Positions 8,320 to 17,472 are shown, counted from the stretch's first letter. The stretch is 22,500 bases of DNA from Cristatella mucedo (GCA_009760855.2 WPIO01000077.1:1560001-1582500), one strand, 5' to 3'. A program made the numbers and translations. Notes: generated by a model from the letters alone, not told the origin.

Positions 8320-10020
8320 AAAAATTACTGCTAATACCTGCCTGAGCCTGCAATAGATGCCGAAGCATTATTTGAGGAGGACAGTGCAGGTACAGACTAC
8401 TTTTTTTGCGTTCGTGATCGGTAATGGTTTCCTGGCGTTGGTAGACATTGGCTGTTTGCAACAGCTCGATGTAAAATAAGCGTAGTCATGCTGTACCTGT
8501 AAGGTATACTGTGGAGCTATGGTAGTTGTAGAAATCACTTTCTGAATCATTCCACTTGCGGGCTGAAGAGTTTAGCAACTTTTAAGTTAGCTTACTCTAA
8601 CTAGTCCTCCTGCTCGACCTTGCGTTGGCCACCACTCGATTGCCTCGTGCAAAAGAAAGTGGCTTTCGTAGCTCTTCGGGGATGGCAGTTGCTGATCGAT
8701 GATTCGTAGCTCTTTGGGAACGACAGTTGCTGATAGATGGACACCCATAAGTACCGGCGATGTCCAGCCTAGGCAAGCCAGGCTAAATCAGGTAGCAACT
8801 GTGCTCGACACCACTAATGAGCATTGAGCCGTCGACTCTCTTTAAAAAAAAAGTCCAATTTTGCATTTCTCTTGGCGCTTGTAAATGTGGGTGCTGTCAC
8901 ATTTAGTGTTTAGTAGTATTGTACCCATGCGGTAGTTTCAAGATTCTCCTGAATATTATTATTAGCGTTTTTTCCTAGATATTATTGCAGGAAAATCTCA
9001 GACTCTCGAAGAGATCAGTTTTTTTACCGTGTACTGAGCATCTTTGCTGGCTTGGTTGTGCCTACCACAGGTATTGTGAGAGCTTCTTGTGTGCTTGCTT
9101 GGGAACAATCATCTCCAGTTGAGCATTGGAGAAAAATGGATTGTGTAGTAGTTGTGCCGTGCCCCCCCCCCCCCATCTGGCCATGATTAGGAATGTGGTG
9201 AGCATCATAGCTTGTTGCTCTGCGACAAGCCGATCTACTTAAATTTCTTGCTTTTATCCGTCTGATGTTTTGTAGAGGAGTCCTTACCTTTCTCAAGTTG
9301 CGTACTGAGCGGCAGAAGCTCGTTAAGCTTCAGCGAGGTGAAAGTTCGAGGTATGTCCTTGATTCAAGCTAGATCACCTGGCTGTCGACTTGCCTTAGCC
9401 AGACCCGTGACCCTGTTACTTGCATGACTTTCAGCCATGCCGGTGAGGCACACATGAGGCATCTTGCATTCGACATCCAGCACTTCGAACAATGTCGATC
9501 AGATAGATCATAAGCCCATTATGTCGGCTGTGAATGTGTGACCTGACTAGCAGCTAGTTGAGCTGGGATTTGCTGGCAGTGGCCAAATGGTGTAACCAGA
9601 CTTTGTTTATATGTGGCGCATAAAAACTGCTGCCCTTCAGAAAACTTGAAAACTCTCCGCTGCTTGTGCTCCAACTGCTGAGTGTGAGCAGCCACTCTGG
9701 TCCCGTCGGCTCACTCAGCGGTAGTACGAAATCTGGAAGGAAAAACGTTGCTGATGCCTTTGTCTTCAGCAACAGATTGTTATGAACTGATAGGATGTGA
9801 TGTAAAGTCATTTGATCGTGTCGGCTTGGCTAGCTCAGATTTTAGCCCACAGTGCCCGCCAGTTTAGTTCGGATGTGCATTTTGTAAAGCAACTGTAATT
9901 TTTAGCAGCAATATTAATCAAACCCACAAATAGTTGATGTTTCGAGTGACTGCCTTTGTTATTCCGGCCTTTGAATCGTATCAACCATGTGTCCAGTGCA
10001 CTTGACAAGTGTGCCTGTGT
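8320..10020. other. Non-coding stretch, no gene seen
   Basis: Short frames on both strands (8368-8550, 9024-9296 and 9554-9811, all -) carry no recognisable motif. Internal features are a 38-bp direct duplication at 8667-8742 and a poly-C run of 13 at 9162-9174. I see no LINE, SINE or host exon. Confidence 0.4.
8667..8742. repeat. Tandem duplication of a 38-bp unit
   Basis: CGTAGCTCTTCGGGGATGGC AGTTGCTGAT is repeated at 8705 as CGTAGCTCTTTGGGAACGAC AGTTGCTGAT, with a few substitutions. It is an isolated two-copy direct repeat. Confidence 0.8.
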
Positions 10021-10190
10021 TTTTGGAGTAATAGTACTATAGAAATAGTAATAGTAAGTAGTAATAGTAAATAGTAATTATAGTAGTAAATAATAGTAAC
10101 AGTAAATAAATAATAATAGGTAATAATAAAAAGTAAATTTAAATAAAATAATTATAAATAGGAAAAGTAAGTAGTACATTATACATATAC
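10021..10190. repeat. AT-rich simple repeat (AGTAAT/AATAGTA)
   Basis: Irregular units AGTAATAGTA, AGTAAATAATAG and TAATAATA extend over about 170 bases. This resembles a decayed trinucleotide repeat like those that end the LINE tails, but no tail sequence precedes it. Confidence 0.85.
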
Positions 10191-10675
10191 CTCATTTTTG
10201 TTACGATACATGAATGGAAGTAGGCAGAACTGGCAGCTGGTGATCTAGTGAAAGGTCACTTGGAAACTGGACACCAACAGGAGGTTTCATGCTGAAGCTA
10301 GAGGAGCCTATGCTGGCCGAGCCCATTTTGAGTGTTAAGCTTTCTAATTTCTGAGTCACACACAGTTTACCTATTGCTAGTAGAGTGGTTTTATCTTTTT
10401 AATTTGATAAAGTTGGCTGTCATGCCCGTGTAAAAATCAGCAATGCTTGCTGAGAGGATTCGAGGTGCTAGAAGGCGAGAAGGAATCAAAGCCCGAAGGG
10501 ACAACTGTGTGCCATCTGGATAAGAATGAAACCCCAACCGTGCTTGGCAATTGCATCGACAAGGAAGAAAGTTTAAATTGTGAAAAGCAATCGACTAGGC
10601 ACAGAGCCTGAGGCTCCTACTCTTCAAAGGCTCCTCTGAAATCTCAACTATGAAATTCCACTGCAACGATGTAAT

Positions 10676-10830
10676 ATAACCTGGTTGGTCCAGCGGTTAA
10701 GGTGCTCGCCCCGATCAAGGTCGTGGGTCGTGGTCGTGGGCTCGAGTCCCGAGGCATATGTGAAGCGCCTGAATAGAGATTAAGCTCCCCTTGGGGCGCT
10801 ATACAAATGAATTGTATTTTATAGTAATAG
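10676..10830 (+). mobile_element. tRNA-derived SINE with LINE 3' tail, copy 4
   Basis: The A box is TTGGTCCAGCGG (10685-10696) and the B box is GGCTCGAGTCC (10739-10749). The head is followed directly by GTGAAGCGCCTGAATAGAGA, TTAAGCTCCCCTTGGGGCGC and TATACAAATGAATTG, which is the LINE 3' tail (compare 7905-7970). A tRNA head joined to a LINE-type 3' end is the standard structure of a SINE that borrows its partner LINE's RT. The TCGTGGG motif is repeated three times in the anticodon-to-T arm region, a local expansion. Confidence 0.8.
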
Positions 10831-10832
10831 CT

Positions 10833-10880
10833 GATTTAACAGCCTCATTTTTCTAGCAGCAGACGAGCAGGCACAGCTCG
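10833..10880 (-). repeat. Antisense SINE tail fragment
   Basis: CTGATTTAACAGCCTCATTT is the reverse complement of the SINE tail AAATGAGRCTGTTAAATCAG seen at 8262-8285. It sits tail-to-tail against the SINE at 10676-10830. Confidence 0.7.
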
Positions 10881-11930
10881 CATTGCAGCTGCTTGTTGCT
10901 GGCTTCGTGCGGCCACCGAGACTCCGCTCGAGCCAAGACCGGCACAAAGAAATTACGTTCCTGCCCGCATCCGGTCTGGCAGCACACTGGCCGCCATTGT
11001 GCCCAACCGGCTGCCCGGCAGGAAGGTGGAGCAGCGGAAGCAGTCGTGCTTCCGCTGGCTGCAGCGTGGGCCAGCTGCACATTTTACATGCCAAGGCTGC
11101 TGTTGTTTCGGTCGCATTCGCTGCGGCTCTTTGCCGTCTGAATTTCTTCGGTCGGACCTTGGTCCGGTACGAGCGTAACTTGTTTTTAGTGCAGCTGCGC
11201 CGCCGAATGCAAGAGCCATATGGATATATAGATATATTCATATATTCCTATTTATATTATATATATATATATTATGGCTATATCTATATCTATCGATTTC
11301 ATATGGATATCGAAGCTGGCACTTCGGCTGTGCCCTCGGCAAGAGCAGCCAGCTTGCCTGTTGCAAGCTGCGGAAAAACTGTCCATCGGGCCGTTTCTCT
11401 CTGTAGACTAGCTGACTGCTGCTGCAGCAGTCGAATTGCCACGTGCTCGGTGTGATCCCCGTGTCTCCCTTTGGCTAACAGATTCCACTTCCGGCTAGCT
11501 AAGCATCGACCGCGCCCTTTGTTAATGCGCCGAGGCCTCCGCCTCCACCACCGTAGCGCAAGTCGCTTGAGCGATGTCGTCGACCGGCGGCGGTCTCGTG
11601 TCTGAATGACCAATCTTAGGGCTGCCACCTATCGGAAAGGAGTCTGTTGAATCTCGGGCATTTGCTGTGACTTTGACTTGCCGGCAGTTGTCCTTAGTGT
11701 TCGCACGTCCCCTGGGCGCCGCATAGCCTGTAAAGTCCACGTCGTGCAGCACACCTTCGGCTTCTACTCAGGCCTCTTCGGTCGGACGCAGCAACTCCCT
11801 TCTGACCTGATGACCTGAAGGACACACTAGCCTGCCTGCAAGTGCTGACAAGGGGTGAAGCTTGCTTGCTTTGGGGCAGAATAGTGTTTTAGGCAAGAGC
11901 ACTGGTTTGGTAATGCTTTTTTCTATGCAG
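10881..11930. other. GC-rich non-coding block, no gene recognised
   Basis: The longest frame of the window (10883-11455 +, 190 codons) and overlapping - frames lie here. Composition is high in Ala, Arg, Ser and Cys, open on both strands, and runs through the AT repeat at 11218, so they are read as chance frames in GC-rich DNA. The motif TTCTTCGGTCGGACC at about 11144 recurs as CTCTTCGGTCGGACG at 11775. Confidence 0.5.
11218..11305. repeat. AT-rich TATATA/GATATC tract
   Basis: About 90 bases of TA, GATA and TATC units, partly self-complementary. It includes TATATATATATA and the palindrome ATATCGAT-like steps. This is a simple repeat, probably cruciform-prone. Confidence 0.8.
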
Positions 11931-11955
11931 CATCTGTAAAGTGCCTAGAAATGTA
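11930..11955 (+). repeat. LINE 3' tail, left part (interrupted)
   Basis: GCAGCATCTGTAAAGTGCCT then AGAAA is the start of the sense LINE tail. The expected continuation (AGAGATT...) does not follow. It resumes at about 12300 after an inserted element. Confidence 0.65.
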
Positions 11956-12299
11956 ATGTAATGTATCTCCGTCAGTAACTCCACAAAGTCATAAAGACCA
12001 TGTGGGTGTTACACAGGAGAGTTTTGTATAGCGCACTCACAGCCTAAGCGGCTTTCGGTACGAATTCGGTAGCCAACAGACTTCGTCTCACGCAACAAAG
12101 AAAAAGTGGGAAGCATAGCAGAGTCAGGAGAGCAGTTAAGGTAGTGAGTAGCATAGAAGTAGCAGCTCAGGACCGCTGAAAAGGATGTGCCATAGCCGGC
12201 AGTAGGAGAGTAGTTGTCGTTGCGTAAGAATTGTGGAAGCAAGTTCCACAGTCTTGGACCTGCAGAGCTAAAGCTTCTGTCGCCAACTGTCTTTAAGCA
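11956..12299 (+). mobile_element. Inverted-pair element copy R1, nested inside a LINE tail
   Basis: The element begins TGTAATGTAATGTATCTCCG. Positions about 11960-12228 match the reverse complement of 17200-17472 with only about ten substitutions in some 265 bases by my manual alignment. It continues AGCAAGTTCCACAGTCTTGG, then ACCTGCAGAGCTAAAGCTTC. Sequence on both sides is the two halves of one LINE tail (CCTAGAAA before, AGGAAAGAGACTC after), so R1 was inserted into an existing tail. It has no convincing coding capacity: the 77-codon - frame is shared by both copies, but its conservation is explained by recent divergence. The element class is unknown. Confidence 0.7.
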
Positions 12300-12372
12300 G
12301 AGGAAAGAGACTCAGTTCTCTGAGGGCTCTATGCAAATTTATCATTATTAGTATTATTGTTATTATTTTAAC
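12300..12372 (+). repeat. LINE 3' tail, right part, with (ATT)n
   Basis: GAGGAAAGAGACTCAGTTCT then CTGAGGGCTCTATGCAAATT is followed by a broken ATT repeat. This is the second half of the tail interrupted by R1. Confidence 0.75.
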
Positions 12373-12960
12373 TAGTGGCCCAAGAGCATTGAACACCGGA
12401 TTCTTTTGCTGGTAAAGTAGATCTTCCGCTCGAATAATGTTTTCAATTATGCCCAAGTATACCACCCAAAGTGATGGCCCTGTAGGGTCACCAATTAAGC
12501 TTCAGGCCTCAAGCTGGCAATCATTGGCATCTCGTGCTAGCTGTCCCGGTGACCAGCGCTTTAAGCGCAGCATGTTTTCGGGACCCTTGGGTCTGGGCTT
12601 GAGTGTCTGTGCTGGGCATAGGGCTGCCAGCATTGGTCAATTGAAGGCCTGCTGGAAGCAGACAGCCGACAGTATCTCTGTGGCTCTCAGGTTGAGATGC
12701 CTGCTTGGATCGTTCCGCTGGAGATGCTGTCAACAAAAGTGCCAACCGAGGCACTAATGCTTTTACCGCTTCAACCATTTCTCGGCTATTTAGCAAGACT
12801 TATATGACCACTGCTTGGGACACACCATTAACCAAGCCGATCTGATGGTTTGGAGAGAGCTTCTTGCATTATTTGCTTACTCTCCACTATAGGTATGCAC
12901 AGGTCACCTTTGCTTTCTACCTTCTCTTTTTCATTGTCTTTCTCGTGTTTTTTAGTTGAT

Positions 12961-12961
<1 letters not shown>
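12373..12961. other. No gene seen
   Basis: Opposed frames 12437-12757 (+) and 12521-12796 (-) shadow each other, and neither shows a family motif. I see no repeat shared with the rest of the window. Confidence 0.35.
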
Positions 12962-13004
<43 letters not shown>

Positions 13005-13007
13005 GCA

Positions 13008-13039
<32 letters not shown>

Positions 13040-13046
13040 CACACAC
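12962..13046. repeat. Compound (CA)n-(CGCA)n-(CA)n microsatellite
   Basis: About 19 CA units, then about seven ACGC units, then about 11 CA units. Alternating purine-pyrimidine throughout, hence Z-DNA-prone. It makes spurious Thr-His and Cys-Val frames. Confidence 0.97.
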
Positions 13047-13624
13047 TTGCACATGCATGTTAACATTGAACATTAAAATGCTAGAGCTTAACAATACCGT
13101 GAACTTCAAAGGTTTTTTCAAAGGGTGGTCATAGCATTCATGCAGCTTTCGCTCTCTATGCTAGGACTCTCTTTGCTGTCACCGGAAGTCACTGTGATAT
13201 GTGTTCTTGCCCACTGAGTAGTCTTACCTGCTGTGGCTGTAAATTTGTGCCTTTGTGCTCAGCATGTGAAAATATTTATTGAGAACCCGCCAACAAGCAT
13301 ATGTGTTGTTGGTATATATGGGCATAGTATGACTTTGCCCCACCATTCGATTCTGGATGACCTCCCTTGTCTGGCCAGGCAAAAAGAGGACACAAGCTGC
13401 TGATGCATTATGTCTTCAGCTGCTGCACATTCCACAGATTCCACACATTACACAGAGCAGTGGAATGGAGCCAGGATTTCTAGGTAGGAGGCAAGCCCTA
13501 CTAGCGTCTGTGATTAAGGCAGTGGAAATCACGAGTTTTGTTTTTTGCTGGACACGTGGGCGGTGGATATGCATTGATTGAAAATATGTGATCTCATTAG
13601 TCGTCGCCATTTCGGCCATTTCTA
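13047..13624. other. No gene seen
   Basis: Short overlapping frames on both strands without motifs. Nothing repetitive was recognised. Confidence 0.35.
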
Positions 13625-13905
13625 TCTCAACCTAATAATAAAATAATAATAATAATAATGCATTTGTATGGTGCACTCAGAAAACTCAATCTCTTTCTAG
13701 CGACTTTACTGCTGTAAAACAAGTATGTCGATATAGTTAGTGATAACATGCACAGCATCAGCATGCATAAGTGCACAAGCGTCAATTCACCAGGACCTAG
13801 CAATCATTCGACCATGCTTCTTTTGCACCATATGTAAAGTGCCTAGAAGTTCTTAGATGGTGCTATGCAAATGTATGATGGTGCTATTATTATTATTATT
13901 ATAAA
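13625..13905. mobile_element. Foldback pair of LINE tails bounded by AAT and ATT repeats
   Basis: The left half is an antisense tail (AATAATAATAATGCATTTGT, ACTCAATCTCTTTCTAGCGA, GTTAGTGATAACATGCACAG). The right half is a sense tail (CACCATATGTAAAGTGCCTA, GATGGTGCTATGCAAATGTA) that ends in six ATT units. The whole 280-bp unit has inverted ends, AAT repeat outward-left and ATT repeat outward-right. Either two LINE tails integrated head to head, or this is a non-autonomous foldback derivative. The first option is the simpler reading. Confidence 0.7.
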
Positions 13906-14560
13906 TGTTGTGTGGAAGAGGTGCGATTTTTAGTATCTGTTTAAATGTGTCAAGTCGTGAGATATGACGTCAGTCCGGAGTCAGTTCCTGGCTTTGGGAG
14001 CATACGAACAGCAAGGCAGGGCCTCCAATGAATTTGATGTCGGATTGAGTCACTGCCAAACGACTTGAATTAGAAGAGCTGGTGGTGCATCGCCTGATCG
14101 TATGATTGGGAATTAGCTCCGCTAGTTGGGCTCGAGTAAGAGAATGCAGGGACTTCAAAGTAGCTGACAGAACCTTGAAGTCGATCGGCTACTTGACGGG
14201 TAGCCAGTGTAGGTGAGTGCTGGGCGTCGTCGAGAAGTGGCGAGCATGTGCCAACTCGATGCTCACGACAGACTACGGCAGTTTACTTCTTTTTAAATGT
14301 CAAGTCCGGTGAGGTCGTAACGTAAATCGGAAGTTTGTTCCGGTCTTTGGATGCATGCTAACTAAAGGCAGGGTCTAAAGAATTTGTGGCTGGTTAGCTT
14401 AACCAATCGTGACAGAAGAGCATGCGGTACGATGCCTGCGTACGATGGCTGCCAAAATACATTTAGCTTGGATAAGTAGGCTGGAGCTGTGAGAGAATGG
14501 AGTGACCTGAACGTAAGTGACAGACAACAATGAAGCAAGCGCCCAATTGTGCCGGCCGGG
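13906..14560. repeat. Two diverged copies of a medium repeat in tandem
   Basis: Unit 1 starts near 13945 (TGTCAAGTCGTGAGATATGA, then CAGTTCCTGGCTTTGGGAGC and GCAAGGCAGGGCCTCC). Unit 2 starts near 14297 (TGTCAAGTCCGGTGAGGTCG, then TTTGTTCCGGTCTTTGGATG and AAAGGCAGGGTCT). The GTTCC-x-GxCTTTGG-GCAT...GGCAGGGYCT pattern also resembles R1 at about 12240-12285. No coding function can be assigned. The class is unknown. Confidence 0.55.
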
Positions 14561-15070
14561 AGGCCTGCAGGTAGTCAGCTACAGAAGTCGAGATGGATTT
14601 TGCTGATGCATTGACCCACTTGGATGCGGTATACCTGCCTAAGCATGCCTGTAATTTTAGAATGTTGCTTAGATGAAAATAGGTAAACTTGACTGTGGAG
14701 AATTAGCGGCCATCTCGTGTAAGACAACAAGGCACTCCCTTTTCTCTCAGATGCTCAGATGTTCATTAGAGCCACTCTTCTTAGAGCCTCATTTGAATCA
14801 CGAACGTAATCAAATGCTCATAAGCACATAAACACAACAAGTGTATTCAGTGAATATGCTTTACTTCGTTGAAAATTGATTGCCTCATACAGTGTATGAA
14901 ATGCACAAAGTATTAAATAAGCAAGCAATCTTTGGCAAAAAAAATGAATGTTTCTAGCTCTTTTTCGTGCATAAATGGCCGTGCCGTAGAAAATGAAACT
15001 CTATTAGCATGTGCAAATTAAACAAAACAAAATGATACTTATAAACAAAATTTAATTTCATTGAGAAGGT
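14561..15070. other. AT-rich non-coding stretch
   Basis: No gene is recognised. From about 14800 the DNA is AT-rich and could be the 3'UTR or downstream region of the - strand ORF ending at 15071. Only imperfect ATTAAA-type signals (for example the complement near 15047-15055) are seen. Confidence 0.35.
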
Positions 15071-15292
15071 TTATGATTGGCTTGAATCTGAAGGTGAAAC
15101 TGTGTAGTGGTCATTGACAAGGTAACACGCACGGCGCATGTAACGTCCAATCGAACTCGACTTTTCGTTTTGATGTAAGCAGGTGCTAAAATGCCTTACT
15201 TGCTCCTGGCAGGACTGATAACAGCATTTAATGGCAAACGGAATAAGAGCACCTGTAGCTCTCTTTACCAAACGAGAGTAGGCTTGTTTCAA
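15071..15292 (-). CDS. Hypothetical Cys-rich small protein or terminal exon
   Basis: I do not recognise the family. The frame (73 codons from its ATG) contains a dibasic site followed by a Cys cluster: LVKRATG, then IKCCYQSCQEQVRHFSTCL, then GRYMRRACYLV. The KR and MRR sites and the CC-x3-C-x9-C pattern resemble a processed peptide precursor. The CC-x3-C part recalls insulin/relaxin A chains, but these have eight residues, not nine, before the last Cys, and no B chain or signal peptide is seen. The frame is open upstream to a TAG that could be a splice acceptor (TTCTAG at about 15303), so it may be a last exon. A donor-like CAA|GTAAGG lies inside the frame, so the true exon may be shorter. 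It could equally be a chance frame. Confidence 0.25.
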   Translation of the reverse strand: MKQAYSRLVKRATGALIPFAIKCCYQSCQEQVRHFSTCLHQNEKSSSIGRYMRRACYLVNDHYTVSPSDSSQS

Positions 15293-15620
15293 TGCACACT
15301 AGAATTCTCCGTTGCTCTTCTGAGTTGAATTTATTGCCTAACATTTTCTTTATCTTCGAATCGATTACTTATCTTTAGAAAGGTCTACATCACTAATGCA
15401 GTCTGTGTCGCCTGGGAAAGGATTGCAAATCTACGTTTCACATTTCGGGCACTTTTTCAGAAGTAGCTTAATTTCTTTGAATGGGAAACCATACTAGACG
15501 AAGATGACAATTGTATGTTATCTGATCGTGCCGAGTAGTACTGGTATGCATTAAAAAAAAATTAGTACAAAAATATGATGAGTATAAACGATACATCTTT
15601 GCTTGGCTATCGCGGACCAC
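15293..15620. other. No gene seen between two - strand candidates
   Basis: AT-rich, with an A run of eight near 15553. If the candidates at 15621-15696 and 15071-15292 belong to one gene, this would be intron. No direct evidence links them. Confidence 0.3.
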
Positions 15621-15696
15621 CTGGAGCCCATCCATCGACCCCATGTCGTCCATGGGCTCCAGTTTGAGAATCCAGCCCTTGAGGGTGCTGTAGAAC
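15621..15696 (-). CDS. Candidate internal exon of an unknown host gene
   Basis: On the - strand, a textbook-looking acceptor (branch-like CTAAC, pyrimidine-rich stretch, CATTAG at 15702-15697) precedes a GC-rich block. The frame reads FYSTLKGWILKLEPMDD then MGSMDGLQ, ending at CTCCAG|GTGGTC. Third positions are nearly all G or C, unlike the AT-rich surroundings, which suggests selection as coding sequence. The frame is open past the weak donor to VVRDSQAKM, so an alternative donor GTATCG about 26 bases later is possible. The entry phase is 2 (a lone G completes the codon). I cannot name the family. It may instead be a fragment of an unrecognised repeat. Confidence 0.35.
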
Positions 15697-15799
15697 CTAA
15701 TGAACATGGATGAAGGGTTAGCAGGCTATGAGAGGCTATGTTTGTGCTACGTCTGCAGTCAAGTGATCTAGTTGCCATTATCTTTTTACCCTAGTCGAA

Positions 15800-16645
15800 G
15801 TGTCAGTACTGACTGGCAATGTGGGGCAGGCAGCAGATCAAGGATTTCTTGGATGCAGTGAGTGGCACCATTGCCGATAGGGACAATTTTTCTCGCGATG
15901 CCACTGCAAGTTGCTCGCCGGTCAGTCCCGTTCGTCTTCCCTTTGATGTAAGATCACCAGCGGCCGTCAGTTCTTTGCTGCCGCCTGCCCCCAGTGTCAC
16001 TGTTCTGTCCTCGAAGATCATCGAAACGGTTGTCTCTGAACAGCATCTGGAAGGCATTGACAGGAAAGACATGGGAAAAAATTCTTTATTCGCATGATTT
16101 AAGCGACATGGGATCACTTCAGTGGGCGATTAATGACAGCCGGGGCCACAGCAATGGTTGAACAGTCACAGCCATAGTCCAGCTCGAGCTGTCAGCAGCT
16201 TTCGGTCACGAGATCTCTCTTGCGAGATTGAAAACAATGAGCTGTCTGTCTTAGGAGACTCTGGCGTGGTTTGAATCCTGCCTGTCCAACCGTGTCAAGC
16301 CCATATCGCTTTGTGATCAGGTCTCGTCTAGCAAGTGCCGAGTTTCACGGGGGTCTGTTGTCGGTCAGTTGCTGTTCGCCATTAATGCCACTGTAATGAG
16401 TAATTTAGGCCGACGGCATCGGCTATCGCTTTCTGGCCGATGACACCGTTTATACTTACCATTCAAGCCCACATAATCACTGCTTGCCTCGCAGACATGA
16501 GGCTCTGGATGTCAGCCAATTTCCTAAACTGGATGATTATGAAACCGAACGCCTCCCCATACAACAACCCAACGTACTGCATAATAGGTGACTCAGATCC
16601 TGTAAATACGCGAAGTCTAGTCAGGTTCGGTAAAGAGCTGAAGTG
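15800..16645 (+). pseudogene. LINE reverse transcriptase relic
   Basis: The open frame 15819-16097 matches the variable segment before the RT core: a Ser/Pro-rich linker, then SVTVLSSKIIETVVSEQ, where LINE proteins have v-E-evhkII. RT blocks follow with frame changes: ELSAAFGHEISLARLK (about 16178-16225; D-LSAAFDThdH, with the catalytic Asp position lost), WFESCLSNRVKPISLCDQ (about 16270-16322), RGSVVGQLLFAIN (P-GSVLGPLLF), LADDT (16433-16447, the catalytic YADD block kept as LADD), and ADMRLWMSANFLNW. It lacks the endonuclease and the C-terminus and carries many stops, so it is dead. Confidence 0.85.
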
Positions 16646-17195
16646 ACTAATTGTTGATAAACAGATGAAAGCCAAAATTCTTGCTCTCATCCTTCACGCT
16701 CGGCTTCCTCATGCTCGGCTGAATGTATTGTTAAAAACTCGAGGGGCTGTGGTGGCTTGTGAACTGGCGTCCTTGGGCGGCAAAAAAAACGTTTCTTGTA
16801 ATGGTGCTGGTCCTTGCCGACGACGGGAGACAAAATACTGGCGACGCCTTAGCCTTTGAATCGCGACTATTTGCGACTTGTAGGTGCACCATTACCAAGG
16901 CACGAAGGTGTGCCACTGGTAGTGGTGCACGGCTGTAATTATAAAGAGCCTCCAGTAATAAAGAACCATAATGTAGCAAATTCTTGTCCATAGTGTTGAG
17001 CAGTCTAGTCGACAGCCGTAGAGGGCTACAGGTATCCAGCACCTGCCTTATCCAGCATTCCACCTCATTCGGTGCCCAGAGTGCAACTCGACTGTGCCTG
17101 GCTCAAAGCCTGGAGCACAGCTGCCTGACAACTGCATAACGTAAGCTGTTATGCCGCCCGGCCTTCGATTATGAAATAAGCAGTTAAAGGCTGGT
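16646..17195. other. Unclassified sequence between LINE relic and R2 element
   Basis: Shortly after the LINE relic the homology fades. A 110-codon - frame (16731-17063) has no recognisable motif. A stretch AATTATAAAGAGCCTCCAGT near 16936 is unremarkable. Confidence 0.35.
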
Positions 17196-17199
17196 TTAT

Positions 17200-17472
17200 T
17201 CAACGCAACGACAACTACTCTCCTACTGCCGGCTATGGCACATCCTTTTCAGCGGTCCTGAGCTGCTACTTCTATGCTACTCACTACCTCAACTGCTCTC
17301 TTAACTCTGCTATGCTTCCCACTTTTTCTTTGTTTCGTGAGACGAAGTCTGTTGGCTACCGAATTTGTACCGAAAGCCGCTTAGGCTGTGGGTGCGCTAT
17401 ACAAAACTCTCCTGCGTAACACCCACATGTTCTTTATGACTTTGTGGAGTTACAGACGGAGATTCATTACAT
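17200..17472 (-). mobile_element. Inverted-pair element copy R2
   Basis: Reverse complement of 11960-12228 with about ten mismatches in 265 bases by manual alignment. On the - strand its left end is TGTAATGAATCTCCGTC, the same start as R1 (TGTAATGTAATGTATCTCC), and it is fused directly to the end of a SINE tail (GAGGCTGTTA). On the other side homology to R1 stops at GTTGCGT, so R2 is truncated. A shared left boundary in two different contexts shows that it moves as a unit. Confidence 0.75.

Noticed and set aside
10883-11455. 190-codon ORF as a real protein
   Set aside because: Open on both strands in GC-rich DNA, runs through an AT dinucleotide tract, and has no motif or splice context.
12009-12242. 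Gene encoded by the shared frame of R1 and R2
   Set aside because: The frame is preserved because the two copies are recent, no family is recognised, and R2 has no matching start.
12828-13134. Thr-His and Cys-Val repeat proteins
   Set aside because: Translations of the CA/CGCA microsatellite on the two strands.
15071-15292. Insulin or relaxin family gene
   Set aside because: The CC-x3-C pattern is present, but nine rather than eight residues precede the next Cys, and no B chain or signal peptide is visible. Kept only as an unknown ORF.
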